Of a stretch of DNA of 64,000 nucleotides, positions 54,267 to 63,541 are shown piece by piece. The notes beneath the pieces were generated by a model. That model was not told where the DNA came from. It did no database searches and worked only from the letters and a program-made list of their open reading frames with translations. How positions within the stretch are numbered: position 1 is the first letter of the stretch; every line of letters starts with the position of its first letter. Position numbers and translations under genes: made by a program. The DNA is from Pseudomonadota bacterium (GTDB taxonomy: Bacteria; Cyanobacteriota; Vampirovibrionia; Obscuribacterales; Obscuribacteraceae), in contig JAJPJO010000247.1 in NCBI GenBank assembly GCA_021324135.1, forward strand, positions 34,429 through 98,428, written 5' to 3'.

Positions 54267-55163
54267 ATGATGTCACCTGATTGCCGGAACCACAAGCCGC
54301 CACTGATTCAATCAAGCAACGTGAAGAAAGCCAATCGCGCCTGGGCATTGAAATTGGCGCGCCTTTCCATTTTTCTTCTGCTCACCCTCTACATCGGCTT
54401 GTCACCGAATACCTTTGCATCACTCGAATTTTCGCCCAGACCATTTGATGCCACCAAATATAGTATCGCCAACCAGCTTGAGCACGAGGATGTTTGGATA
54501 ACTGCGGCCAACGGCGCCAAGCTGCATGGCTGGTTCTTCCCCTGCTCGAAGGCATACTTTACCGTAATCATTCACCATGGACAGGGCAATAATATCGCCC
54601 ACTACTTCTCTTCGGTAAAAGTGTTGAGAAACGCGGGTGCTTCCGTGCTCATATACGACTATGAGGGGTTCGGCTTGAGCGAGGGAAAGCCCTCCAATGA
54701 AGCATTGCGTCGAGATGCAGAGGCCGCTTACCTTTTTGTTCGAAACGAGAAAAGAGTTTCAGCCAATCGTATTATTCATTGCGGTTTATCAATAGGCACC
54801 GGTGCGGCCTGCGATATTGCCTGCCGCCGGGAATGTGCAGGCATTTTTCTGATCAGCCCTTACTGGCGCATCAGCGATGTGGCCAAGCATGTCGTGCCAA
54901 TCCTCCGAATGTACCCTGACTTTGCATTTCCGCAACCTGATCTGGGCGGGCATGTTTTGGCAAAGACTAAGATTCCGGTGCTGATTATTCATTCGATCGA
55001 CGATCCGATTTTGCCTTTCGAGCAAGCCGAGCACATTTATCAGGTAGTGCAAGGACCGAAGCATTTGATCAGGTTGAATGCAAACGGACATCTTGGTGGA
55101 CTGGATGAAGGTGCGGAGTCTCTGTGCAAGCAGTGGCTCGCCGAGCTCGAAAAAAGGTTTTGA
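54267..55163 (+). CDS. Alpha/beta hydrolase (BEM46/ABHD13-like), membrane-anchored
   Basis: The 298-residue protein has an N-terminal hydrophobic segment (about 30-50) that may be a signal anchor. It is followed by a complete alpha/beta hydrolase core: oxyanion region IIHHGQGNN, the Ser nucleophile Ser175 in GLSIGTG, Asp246 in IHSIDDPILP and His275 in NANGHLGG. It is most like the BEM46/ABHD13-type lineage. The substrate, a lipid or ester, is unknown. Two consecutive ATGs follow GAGGAG; the second gives the better spacing. It is convergent with the glycosyltransferase gene. Confidence 0.88.
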   Translation: MMSPDCRNHKPPLIQSSNVKKANRAWALKLARLSIFLLLTLYIGLSPNTFASLEFSPRPFDATKYSIANQLEHEDVWITAANGAKLHGWFFPCSKAYFTVIIHHGQGNNIAHYFSSVKVLRNAGASVLIYDYEGFGLSEGKPSNEALRRDAEAAYLFVRNEKRVSANRIIHCGLSIGTGAACDIACRRECAGIFLISPYWRISDVAKHVVPILRMYPDFAFPQPDLGGHVLAKTKIPVLIIHSIDDPILPFEQAEHIYQVVQGPKHLIRLNANGHLGGLDEGAESLCKQWLAELEKRF

Positions 55164-55219
55164 GCAGTGCTCATTTCTTCTGGGAGAAACGCCCTCAAGC
55201 AAGGCGGCAAGGAGAAAAA

Positions 55220-56944
55220 TCATCGAGCAAATATCTCGATCGATCCGGAAGAGCTCCTGTAGATATTCTTCAAACCATGACCACTCAAACTATGAATCTG
55301 CTCGCAAAATCGCGGCTCATCACGCCTGAGTTCATCATCGATATAAACTGCTTCAATATTGCTCCGGTTCAGGTAATCCATGATTTCTTGCGGGCCGCAT
55401 TTGGCGCTCAGTAATGTCCAGGGATTAACAAATTCGAGATTGGCGGCGACAATATCGCGTGGAGCGCATGCAATGATGCGGGCACGCGGCGCCAGCTTTT
55501 GCTGCATAAACAGATTGGCTTGCTCGACATCTTCGCAATGAGGATCTCTGTAAACAGGAGAAAGATAAGGACCGTGCAGGTACATCAAGACACAGGTAAG
55601 AATCAGCAAGCCATCCGCATTCTTCGTATATTCGCTCAGTCTTGTCTTGAATGTCAGCGTGAAAATCAGCGCAGCGACGAAGATAATAACGCCCACAGCT
55701 AATGCATTGAGCAGAAACTGACTGAAGAGCAAAACTGCAAAGAGAAACCCCCAACCGATCAACTCATTGCGAGATCTCCTGTGCTTCAGGACGCATTGCA
55801 CTCCTGAACATGCAAGTGATATCACAACAAAATAGTCGAGTAGCACCATGCGCTCGGCAAAATTGATCGTAATTTGCGCCAGCAACGGCAGCATCCAGGC
55901 GAACATCAGTAAGAGTACCTTAAACTCCCGTTTCTCAATCAGTCCGACTATGCCTCTGAATGCCAGACAGATGTGCGCAGCTCCGACAGCCCCTGTAACG
56001 ATCAAGAAATGATGCGGTATCAACGCCAACCGGCGAAGAATGCTCGTTAGAAACATGCCTGGGTTGCGAGCAATGGCATTCAAGACCGATGCATCATTTG
56101 ATTGCATGTTGCCATAAATTTGTTCGGCCAACCGTTGCGCTTCTCTCCACTTGTTGCCGCTGCCACTGTATCCGGTGACAGGATGCTCGAGCAGGGACGC
56201 CTGCCCCTGTTCGAAAATTTCGTAGAATTGCTGCCTGGGCATCTCCCAACCCCAATCGTTTTGCCTCAAGCGATGCCAACCAGTAAACAGTGCCAGCACC
56301 ACGAAAATCGGAACAATCGCAAAACAAAGCTTGCGCCAGCGCACCACAGGCAGTGCGGAAAGCAGAACTGATATAAGCAAAGGAATAATCAAAAGCAACC
56401 CTTCTCTTCGCGCCAGGCTCGCGAAACCCACGAAAAGTCCTGCCAGGAGTATGTCTTTGATCTTCTTCTCTTCCTGGAAACTGATTGTGTGCGCAAGAGA
56501 GAGACAAGCACAAGTACTGAACAATGAATCGCCGGCCCAGCGAATCGATCCGACGAGCCAGTTTGTCGAGAGGAGCAAAGCCGGCATGATCAGCGGATCG
56601 AAATACCTCCGCAGCGAGTCAGCCAATTTTAAGGCGCTTAACCACATCAAAACAAAAAGCACCAGGCGCCCAATTCCGCAGCATTGAACAAACCATGAGG
56701 ATGAGTGCCCGACGAATTGGTAAATGATGGCGTAGAGAATGGCGCTTAACGGTTTATTCGCAATAGTGGGAAGCGTTCCATGAGCCAGTTCCACACCATG
56801 AAAAATGTACAGCGACTCGTCCCATGATTCAATGTCAGCAAGGGCTGGAAATAGTGACGGCCATACAAGAACCAGATTAAGAGCAAGAAACAGAAAAGGC
56901 AGCAATCGCCGCAATGATCTGTTATCGCTCAGAAAATGCTCCAC
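55220..56944 (-). CDS. GT-C family membrane glycosyltransferase (ArnT/PMT-like)
   Basis: The 574-residue protein has about ten or more hydrophobic helices. Early comes SWDESLYIFHG, the acidic Asp-Glu pair in the first extracytoplasmic loop that is the catalytic site of GT-C enzymes. Such enzymes transfer sugars from lipid-linked (polyprenyl) donors. The C-terminal 130 residues form a soluble domain with a CGPQEIMDYL segment. The donor, acceptor and linkage cannot be read. It lies 32 bases downstream of the Ser/Thr kinase-TPR gene on the same strand and may belong to that operon. Confidence 0.82.
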   Translation of the reverse strand: MEHFLSDNRSLRRLLPFLFLALNLVLVWPSLFPALADIESWDESLYIFHGVELAHGTLPTIANKPLSAILYAIIYQFVGHSSSWFVQCCGIGRLVLFVLMWLSALKLADSLRRYFDPLIMPALLLSTNWLVGSIRWAGDSLFSTCACLSLAHTISFQEEKKIKDILLAGLFVGFASLARREGLLLIIPLLISVLLSALPVVRWRKLCFAIVPIFVVLALFTGWHRLRQNDWGWEMPRQQFYEIFEQGQASLLEHPVTGYSGSGNKWREAQRLAEQIYGNMQSNDASVLNAIARNPGMFLTSILRRLALIPHHFLIVTGAVGAAHICLAFRGIVGLIEKREFKVLLLMFAWMLPLLAQITINFAERMVLLDYFVVISLACSGVQCVLKHRRSRNELIGWGFLFAVLLFSQFLLNALAVGVIIFVAALIFTLTFKTRLSEYTKNADGLLILTCVLMYLHGPYLSPVYRDPHCEDVEQANLFMQQKLAPRARIIACAPRDIVAANLEFVNPWTLLSAKCGPQEIMDYLNRSNIEAVYIDDELRRDEPRFCEQIHSLSGHGLKNIYRSSSGSIEIFAR

Positions 56945-56976
56945 TCTTTAAATGACCTGCGCCTCCATTGACTCGA

Positions 56977-59028
56977 TCACGGTCTCTGGCGCAGAGATGG
57001 ATCGCTGCCCAACAAATCATCAAGCTTCTTCTGGTACAACTTCGCTTTGTCAGATCCGTCTTGACTATAAAGCTGAACCATCAGCCCCAGATGCTCCTTC
57101 ATGGTTTCTTTGTTCTGATGCTTCTCAAAACCCTCAAGCGCTTTTTCGAAATATTCACAGGCAAGCTCATGCTTGCCCTCGCGCTCCGCTATGCGTCCAA
57201 GATATTGATATGCAATGTATGGGTGATCTGATCCGCGATCTATGCCGGCAAAAGTTACAACGCGACCAAATGCATTCTCTGCCTCGACCAATTGCTTAGA
57301 ATCTCGACTGCTTGAGTTGAAGCACGAAACGCCGAGCTCGAAATTCGCATACATGGCATAATTGCCTTGTGGATCAATTTTGTCTTCGACTTCGACTGCC
57401 TTTCTAGACAATGGTATCGCAGCATCATGCTGACCCTGCCAATTTTTAGTGACAGCCATCTGAAGGTATGTTTCGCCCACCCCCGCCGCGTCGTTGAGAT
57501 CTTTATAGACTCGCAGTGCTGCCTTTAGCTTAGATTCGGCCTCATCAAATTGCCTCATTTGGCACAGCTTCTTTCCATATCGCTGCAATGCCGCTGCCTC
57601 TTCCTCGGTGCCGAGCCTAAGCGAGTGGATTACAGACAGCGCCTTGTCGTACTCTCGCCTTATTTCCTCTATCTTCTCTTGCCGCGCGGATGCCGACAGT
57701 TCTGGATTGACCGCATCTGCCTCTAAGTCTAGTGAATCCATCTGTTTTCTTGCTTTATCGATCGGACTGTCGGCAACGCCTACAAGAACTTGGCGTTGGG
57801 CATGGGTTCCTTTATGACTCCGCGCCTGCCCTACGTGTTGAGCTGTATCAGCAAGATTTTGCATTTGATTGGCAGTCCACCAGAGATAATAGGCACAACC
57901 AAGCACGAAGACCACAGAAGCAACGGAGACGATTGTTCTCACCGCAAGCGAAACATATTTATTCGCCGGGTTCTGACCGGGGTTTTGACCGGAATCCTGA
58001 ACAGGCTTCAGGCTTTTCTTTGCCTCGTTTGCTTGCTGCATGTCGCCTTCAGGCGGTCGTTCGGCGCCTAAGTCAGCTTCAAGATCGGCAAGAAGCTCTT
58101 GCATATTTTGATAGCGTTCATTCGGATCGCGCTCGAGCGCTTTAAAAACTATCCTCTCCATCTCGGCAGGAATAACTAAATTCGGAGCCACGTCCTTAAA
58201 AGAAAGCGGATGGTCATTGAGCCGGCTGTAAATTATCGCCAGCGGATTGTCCCCGGTATGGGCGGGCCGTCCGGTAAGTAGCTGGTACATAACGCAACCG
58301 AGGGAATAGATATCGCTGCGAGCATCCACTTCCGTCCCCATGCATTGCTCCGGGCTCATATGCTGGGGGCTTCCGAATACTTGACCGGTGGCCGTAAGTG
58401 ATACGTCTGTGCCACCGGATGTGGTGACTACCTTGGCGATTCCGAAGTCGACTACTTTGGCTGAAACTTTCCCAGGCTGGTCTCCCTTTATCATTATGTT
58501 GCTCGGCTTCACATCCCTGTGGATGACACCGCGTTCGTGGGCGGCAGCAAGTGCTTTGCAAACTTGTGCACAGATATCCTGCACGAGCTTGTAATCCATG
58601 GGGCCGTGCTTATCGAGCCAATCGGCCAGATTGATGCCATCAACATACTCCATCGCCATATAGGGCCGCCCATCAGGGAGCAGGTCAAAGTCATAGACGG
58701 CGACTGCGTTTGGATGACTGAATGCGCATGCAGCTCGCGCCTCTTGTTGAAACCGCGCCGGCGCAACCGAGCTTTTCACGCCTGAATTCATTAATTTGAG
58801 CGCTTCCAGGCGGTTAGTAAATACGTGCCTCACTTTGTAAACAGTTCCCATACCGCCTTCACCGATCACTTCGAGCAGTTCGTAGCGGCTGCTGAGCTTT
58901 TCTCCGAAACCCTTGGGCGGAGAAATTCTCACTGTGTCCCTTCCCTCGTCCTCATTCACCTCGACGGAGGACGTTCCGGCAGCTGACTCCACGCGGATTT
59001 TCAGTTTGTCTTGTTTTTCATCAAGCAT
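56977..59028 (-). CDS. Ser/Thr protein kinase with extracytoplasmic TPR tail
   Basis: From ATG 59028 the protein is 683 residues; the frame is open further up to 59097, but MLDEKQDK is the natural start. It has an intact kinase (about 48-330): GEGGMGTVY loop, Lys78 in EALKLM, HRDVKPSN with Asp172, DFG with Asp194, and GSPQHMSPEQ. A Gly/Asn/Gln-rich linker leads to a membrane helix (about 363-385). An outside part carries TPR helices such as MRQFDEAESKLKAALRVY and YIAYQYLGRIAEREGKHELACEYFEKALEGF. Such a layout suggests it senses extracytoplasmic proteins through its TPRs. It is downstream of two other TPR genes. Confidence 0.92.
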   Translation of the reverse strand: MLDEKQDKLKIRVESAAGTSSVEVNEDEGRDTVRISPPKGFGEKLSSRYELLEVIGEGGMGTVYKVRHVFTNRLEALKLMNSGVKSSVAPARFQQEARAACAFSHPNAVAVYDFDLLPDGRPYMAMEYVDGINLADWLDKHGPMDYKLVQDICAQVCKALAAAHERGVIHRDVKPSNIMIKGDQPGKVSAKVVDFGIAKVVTTSGGTDVSLTATGQVFGSPQHMSPEQCMGTEVDARSDIYSLGCVMYQLLTGRPAHTGDNPLAIIYSRLNDHPLSFKDVAPNLVIPAEMERIVFKALERDPNERYQNMQELLADLEADLGAERPPEGDMQQANEAKKSLKPVQDSGQNPGQNPANKYVSLAVRTIVSVASVVFVLGCAYYLWWTANQMQNLADTAQHVGQARSHKGTHAQRQVLVGVADSPIDKARKQMDSLDLEADAVNPELSASARQEKIEEIRREYDKALSVIHSLRLGTEEEAAALQRYGKKLCQMRQFDEAESKLKAALRVYKDLNDAAGVGETYLQMAVTKNWQGQHDAAIPLSRKAVEVEDKIDPQGNYAMYANFELGVSCFNSSSRDSKQLVEAENAFGRVVTFAGIDRGSDHPYIAYQYLGRIAEREGKHELACEYFEKALEGFEKHQNKETMKEHLGLMVQLYSQDGSDKAKLYQKKLDDLLGSDPSLRQRP

Positions 59029-59098
59029 GAATACTGATTGTCGCCAAATTACAGTGCACTCGACACCAACAGGTTTATATGCCCGCTGGAAGCCCAAG

Positions 59099-60232
59099 TT
59101 ATTTTAACTCATACAAAGTCGCCTCGGCAGGCTTTTCCTGGAGCCTGGAAGACTGAGCGCGGTCGCGCTCGGCCAGCTGCTTCTGTCCGCTCTTTTCATA
59201 AGCAATGCTTCTTGCATGATAGTTTCTGCTTGTCTCCGGAGCAAGCTCAACCGCTTTTGTATAGTCCTCAATGGCGCGATCGACTTTGCCCATTTTCATG
59301 AACTGATCTCCGCGCAGCCTCAGCGGTTCGTCATCGGAGCTATCCAATTCTATGGCTTTGCCGAGAATGTCGACTGCCTGCTGATATTTTCCTTGCCGGC
59401 TCAACAAGTTCGCAATCCGTCTATAAGCCAGTCCCTTCAGTGGAATTTTTGTTGGCTTATTTTCATTGGCTATAACTGATTTGTAATCGCTCATCGCTTC
59501 ATCGTATCGCTTGAGCAATTCAAACAATTGTCCGCGCTTATAAAAGATATCGGAATTGGTCGGATCCATCTTCAAGGCATGGGTGTAGTCTTCCAGGGCC
59601 TTATCGTTTTGTCCAAGAGCGATATAAACCGCGGCGCGCTCTCGGTAAGATTCTTTCGACTTCGGCTCGAGCCTAATCATCTCCCCCAGTGCACCCAGGG
59701 CCTTATCGTACTGCTTCTCATCAGAATAAATTCTGGCCAGGTATTTGTAAGCGGAGAAACTGCTCGCGCCAAGTTGAATCGCTTTCTCGAGATCCTCCCT
59801 GGCTAATTTGTCATCAGATACGATGGCATTCGATCGGGCTCGTCCTCTGAGGAAGTAGGCTTCGCCATTGTCAGGATCGCGACGCAGCGCCTCGCTGAGA
59901 ATCTCTTCGGCGCTGTAATAGTCATCCGAGTCGACAGCTCTCTTCCCGGCGATGAGAAGACCTTTTGTTCCTGAGGCGAGCTCAGCCCGATCGATACCTT
60001 TGGAATACTTTCGGATAGCCATGGCCAATGAGGTTTTCGGTGGACCGAAGAACAGCTTTTTGAATTCGGAAGATTCTCTGGATTTCTCATCAGCCTCCTC
60101 TTTTTTGACTTGATCGTTTGCTTCATCAGAGCAAGAACAAAGAGGAACCATCACTGCAAAACACGACAAAGCCAGGAGCAAGCTTCGCGTTCGTTTGCAA
60201 TGTCTCAACAAGCTCACACCACACCGTTTCAA
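59099..60232 (-). CDS. TPR-repeat lipoprotein
   Basis: The 377-residue protein begins with a signal sequence whose last residues read MVPLCSC. The LCSC fits a lipobox, making this an envelope lipoprotein. The rest is TPRs, with good consensus units such as DKALGALGEMIRLEPKSKESYRERAAVYIALGQ and DRAIEDYTKAVELAPETSRNYHARSIAYEK. The first codon is a TTG (60230-60232), with a GTG five codons in as an alternative. It starts 6 bases after the stop of the upstream TPR gene, so the two are an operon, together with the downstream kinase. Confidence 0.85.
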   Translation of the reverse strand: MKRCGVSLLRHCKRTRSLLLALSCFAVMVPLCSCSDEANDQVKKEEADEKSRESSEFKKLFFGPPKTSLAMAIRKYSKGIDRAELASGTKGLLIAGKRAVDSDDYYSAEEILSEALRRDPDNGEAYFLRGRARSNAIVSDDKLAREDLEKAIQLGASSFSAYKYLARIYSDEKQYDKALGALGEMIRLEPKSKESYRERAAVYIALGQNDKALEDYTHALKMDPTNSDIFYKRGQLFELLKRYDEAMSDYKSVIANENKPTKIPLKGLAYRRIANLLSRQGKYQQAVDILGKAIELDSSDDEPLRLRGDQFMKMGKVDRAIEDYTKAVELAPETSRNYHARSIAYEKSGQKQLAERDRAQSSRLQEKPAEATLYELK

Positions 60233-60238
60233 TTGCCG

Positions 60239-61600
60239 TCAAGCGCTGAGAGAGGCATTTTCAGGCACCGACGCCAAAAGATTTTCGACCTCAAGTATGG
60301 TGGCGTCGTTTTGCGGAAACAAAGTTTTCCTTGCAGAAAGTGCTCTGGCCAATGCATCTCTGGCTGCGTCGTATTTCCCGGCAGCGATGTAACATTCGCC
60401 CAGTTGAGCTAGAGCTGTTGCTATCAATGGATGACCTTCCTGATAGTGTGACTTGAGTGCGGTCACCGCCGCCTCCATATCCTGCAGGCATTGTTCGGGA
60501 GCCGCTCCGGTCTTGAATTTGACATAGGCATGGGCGCACTGACCTGATAAATATGCGGGCCCTCTGTATCTCGTTTTCTGATCGAAGTAGGCGATTGCGT
60601 CTTTGATCAAGGACTCCGCTTCTCTATATTTCTTGCGTTGAATTTTGAAGTCTGCAAATTTCAGCATAATCTCAGGATAGAGCAGGGTCAGGTGTTTACG
60701 ATTGCACTCCTTGCTCATCAGCTCCAGAGCCTGCTTGAATGCATCCTCGGCTGAAACGTCATCACGGATCGCTTTTATACGTCCCAAACCCTTCCAATAA
60801 AAGGCCATGTCCTTCTCGAAACTGCCCACATCGAATTTGACCAACTCATCGGTATGGTTTTTGCAGGTATTTCCGTGCATGGTATCAATGCTCTCTTTAA
60901 GCTTGGCGAGCCACATTTCGGCCTCATCAACTCGCCGCTGCTGAATATAAGCCTCGAGCATGCCGAGCATCACGGAATTATACGCAGGCGATCCCGCTCG
61001 TTCCTCGGATTCCAGCTGAGCGAGATTGGCGCGCAGCAACGCCATACCGTGCTGATACATCCCCATCTCGACATTCAAGCAGGCTAAGGTGTTTTTCTGG
61101 TAAATATAATTGCTTGTTCCGGGCTCGGAATTCTCGACAAGATACTCGGCAATTTTAAGCGCCTTTTGAGGTTCGCCTTTGCGAATGAAAAGCAGTTTGA
61201 CGTTCGTCAAAGCGAGCGCCAGGTTAGGTTTCTCCTCGCGCGGCCGCCGACCGCTCAGAATGTCATCAAGGGCAGTGCCGATCTCGGAGAAAGTCAGCTC
61301 ATCAGCCAGCTCCCACGGGCCCTCGACCTGGCAAATTTGAGAGAGTTTCGATCTCCAGACCACTTTTACAGGCAAAACGACCATTCCCAGCACGATACAA
61401 GCAACGATAGATCCGAGAAACGCCATCGGTATGTTCAAGTGAAACAAGCTTGAGAGAACCCATGTCATGACGAGGGCGAGGAGCAAAGTAATAGCCCCGA
61501 ACATCTTCAGTAAAAATCTGGCAGTCCTGTATGTCGCCTTTAATTTTGCCCGCTGAACTGCAAACGGGTTCGCCTTTTTGGCTGATGACGGATTTGGCAT
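60239..61600 (-). CDS. Membrane-anchored TPR protein
   Basis: The 453-residue protein has two adjacent hydrophobic helices (about 30-50 and 56-80), then a TPR-containing cytoplasmic or periplasmic region. The repeats include GEPQKALKIAEYLVENSEPG, IQQRRVDEAEMWLAKLKE and IAAGKYDAARDALARALSARKTLFP; the last again resembles the kinesin-light-chain type. No other domain is seen. It precedes the TPR lipoprotein by 6 bases, so the operon would make two TPR proteins followed by a kinase with a TPR tail. Confidence 0.84.
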   Translation of the reverse strand: MPNPSSAKKANPFAVQRAKLKATYRTARFLLKMFGAITLLLALVMTWVLSSLFHLNIPMAFLGSIVACIVLGMVVLPVKVVWRSKLSQICQVEGPWELADELTFSEIGTALDDILSGRRPREEKPNLALALTNVKLLFIRKGEPQKALKIAEYLVENSEPGTSNYIYQKNTLACLNVEMGMYQHGMALLRANLAQLESEERAGSPAYNSVMLGMLEAYIQQRRVDEAEMWLAKLKESIDTMHGNTCKNHTDELVKFDVGSFEKDMAFYWKGLGRIKAIRDDVSAEDAFKQALELMSKECNRKHLTLLYPEIMLKFADFKIQRKKYREAESLIKDAIAYFDQKTRYRGPAYLSGQCAHAYVKFKTGAAPEQCLQDMEAAVTALKSHYQEGHPLIATALAQLGECYIAAGKYDAARDALARALSARKTLFPQNDATILEVENLLASVPENASLSA

Positions 61601-61697
61601 GGTATTTTCTTTGAACGGTTCGAGAATAGGGGTCTACAAATCGGGGTTGTTCAATTAATACCAGTATAGCTGAGCAGATTAAACAAGGTATTCAGAA

Positions 61698-62498
61698 TTA
61701 CTGACCAACTTCTCCATTGGCTATGAGCCATTCGCCTTCTTGCTTGAGTGCGGCTTGCTGCGCAGCATCGCCGGCGAAGCCGTATGCACCTTGCCAGAAC
61801 GCCAGGACGGTTCCGCCTGGGGGAATAGCGCCGGCATAGATTCCATGACACATTACAGCCGCCCAACCAGGTGGCAGATCGGGCGGTGCTTGTTGACCCG
61901 AGCCGCCGTCACCGCCTCCGGTGCCATCGCCCCCGCCACCAGATGCGCCACCACCACCCAGAGTTCCTGCATCACATATATTTAGATCTACCGAACTTGT
62001 CGCTGTTTGAGGCAGCATGCCCCCAAGCGATGTTTTTCTTGACGTTCCGGAAGTGCCAAGATAAGGAGACGGTCCCGTTTTCGGGAAGCCGTAGTCGAAC
62101 GTGCCGGATGGAATCGGATACATGTTGACACTGTTCGGTGCCAATGTGTTGGTGCGTGCGTAGTCAAATCCGAATTTCTGATTTCGAGTTCTACCTGCTG
62201 TGATGCCGCCCATGGCAGACGGGCCTTCGCCGGTAGCGTAGCTTGGGTTGGAGAAATTGCCGGTCGCCGAGCTTAAGTTGCCTGAGTTTAGCGAACCCGG
62301 CATGGCAACGCCGGCCAAGCGAATTTTTTGAGCTGACCCCGCCGGCTGATTCGCAGAAAGAGTTTGGGGTTTATTTGAGTTCGTTTGCCCCGGATAGATT
62401 CCTCCCAGGTCGAACTGAATCGGTTGCGCTGAGCATGGCGATCCACACGCCAGAATGATTGTCACGACCATGGTAAGTAAACTCGGCGCTCTGTTCAT
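61698..62498 (-). CDS. Secreted Gly-rich protein, unknown function
   Basis: The ATG at 62498 gives a 266-residue protein with a clean signal peptide (cleavage near CSAQP). The mature part is Ser/Thr/Gly/Asn-rich, with a Gly/Ala/Asp linker (GGGGASGGGGDGTGGG) and then a short final domain beginning near PPGWAAVMCHG. No family is recognised. GGAG lies about 12 bases before the ATG. It is 97 bases upstream of the membrane TPR gene on the same strand. Confidence 0.66.
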   Translation of the reverse strand: MNRAPSLLTMVVTIILACGSPCSAQPIQFDLGGIYPGQTNSNKPQTLSANQPAGSAQKIRLAGVAMPGSLNSGNLSSATGNFSNPSYATGEGPSAMGGITAGRTRNQKFGFDYARTNTLAPNSVNMYPIPSGTFDYGFPKTGPSPYLGTSGTSRKTSLGGMLPQTATSSVDLNICDAGTLGGGGASGGGGDGTGGGDGGSGQQAPPDLPPGWAAVMCHGIYAGAIPPGGTVLAFWQGAYGFAGDAAQQAALKQEGEWLIANGEVGQ

Positions 62499-62615
62499 GA
62501 GTAGAATCGCTCCAGCAGTCAACAACTGGAGAAATCTTACTCAGAGAGCTTGGCACGATCCGTTCAGAATTTTGGCAAATTTATGGCTGAAATCGCCTCT
62601 ACTTGATCGTCTCTA

Positions 62616-63431
62616 TCAGTCTCGTGTTGGCAAAGGAAATTCCTTGGTTTTGTCCATCTCATGCAGAATCAGCCCGATGCCGCCCTTCCCGGAGTTGGTC
62701 TCGGCTAGAAGCGACCCCATAGAGGGAACTCGCGAATAACCAGAGGGCAGATTGAAAGTAGATGCCGGCACAAAAGTCATCTTGCATGACTTTGTAGACA
62801 GGTAGGTAATCTGACCGGCACGCACTCTTTTGTAGGTAAGCTCAAGCGGTATGCCCTCCGACACCGGACAGCCATAGATGCGCGCCATAATAAAATTTTG
62901 CTGGGCGGGAGTCTTGAGCGAATCAGCAACTTGATAAACGGCAGAGCGTACTGATGATGGATGAATTTCATGGTTGGCAAATTCTCTCATCTGCTCATCT
63001 TCGAACTTTTTTGTGGTTATGTATGTAGCGGCTTTGACACCACTGGTGGTGCAATGACCTTGCAGAGACAGGGGCAGACCAGCAACGTCCCTGCCAGTGC
63101 CCATCGTCATAGCGAAAGTGAACACTCCCCGAACCGCTTGCGGTTTTGTGACGCTGTATTTCTTGATAATGGGCGAGAAAGCGATTACCATCCAGTCGGG
63201 CGGCCGAGAAATAATCGTGATACCGTTGCGCACGTAGTCGACTCGCATTGCCTCAGAGCAAAGATACACTTTGCACGGGCCCATATAATCATGCTGCTGC
63301 TCCAGCGCCCAGACCTGAAGGGTTTTCGTTTTGCCGCCTTTGTCTGTGGCCAGGCAAGCCTGCTCCGAGAGCACGCCAAGGAGCGCAGGTAAACCTAAAA
63401 GCGCGATGAATTTGAAGGATGCTGATTTCAT
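62616..63431 (-). CDS. Secreted protein, unknown function
   Basis: The 271-residue protein has a signal peptide (core about 8-22, cleavage near CLATD). The mature part contains an alternating pattern of strands with Cys residues: GPCKVYLCSEAMRVDYV early, LQGHCTTSGVKAA in the middle, SCKMTFVPASTF late. It may be a disulfide-stabilised beta-rich protein; a resemblance to lipoprotein-carrier-type folds is possible but weak. It is divergent from the TPR gene at the right edge. Confidence 0.66.
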   Translation of the reverse strand: MKSASFKFIALLGLPALLGVLSEQACLATDKGGKTKTLQVWALEQQHDYMGPCKVYLCSEAMRVDYVRNGITIISRPPDWMVIAFSPIIKKYSVTKPQAVRGVFTFAMTMGTGRDVAGLPLSLQGHCTTSGVKAATYITTKKFEDEQMREFANHEIHPSSVRSAVYQVADSLKTPAQQNFIMARIYGCPVSEGIPLELTYKRVRAGQITYLSTKSCKMTFVPASTFNLPSGYSRVPSMGSLLAETNSGKGGIGLILHEMDKTKEFPLPTRD

Positions 63432-63541
63432 TGGCCGTCATCCGGGACATCTGTCTCAATTGTACTCAGGCCTCGACTACTCCATGCCTCCCGGGGTTAC
63501 CATAGAGATTAAGATACCGATCAACGGGTCGGGTATGGGAC

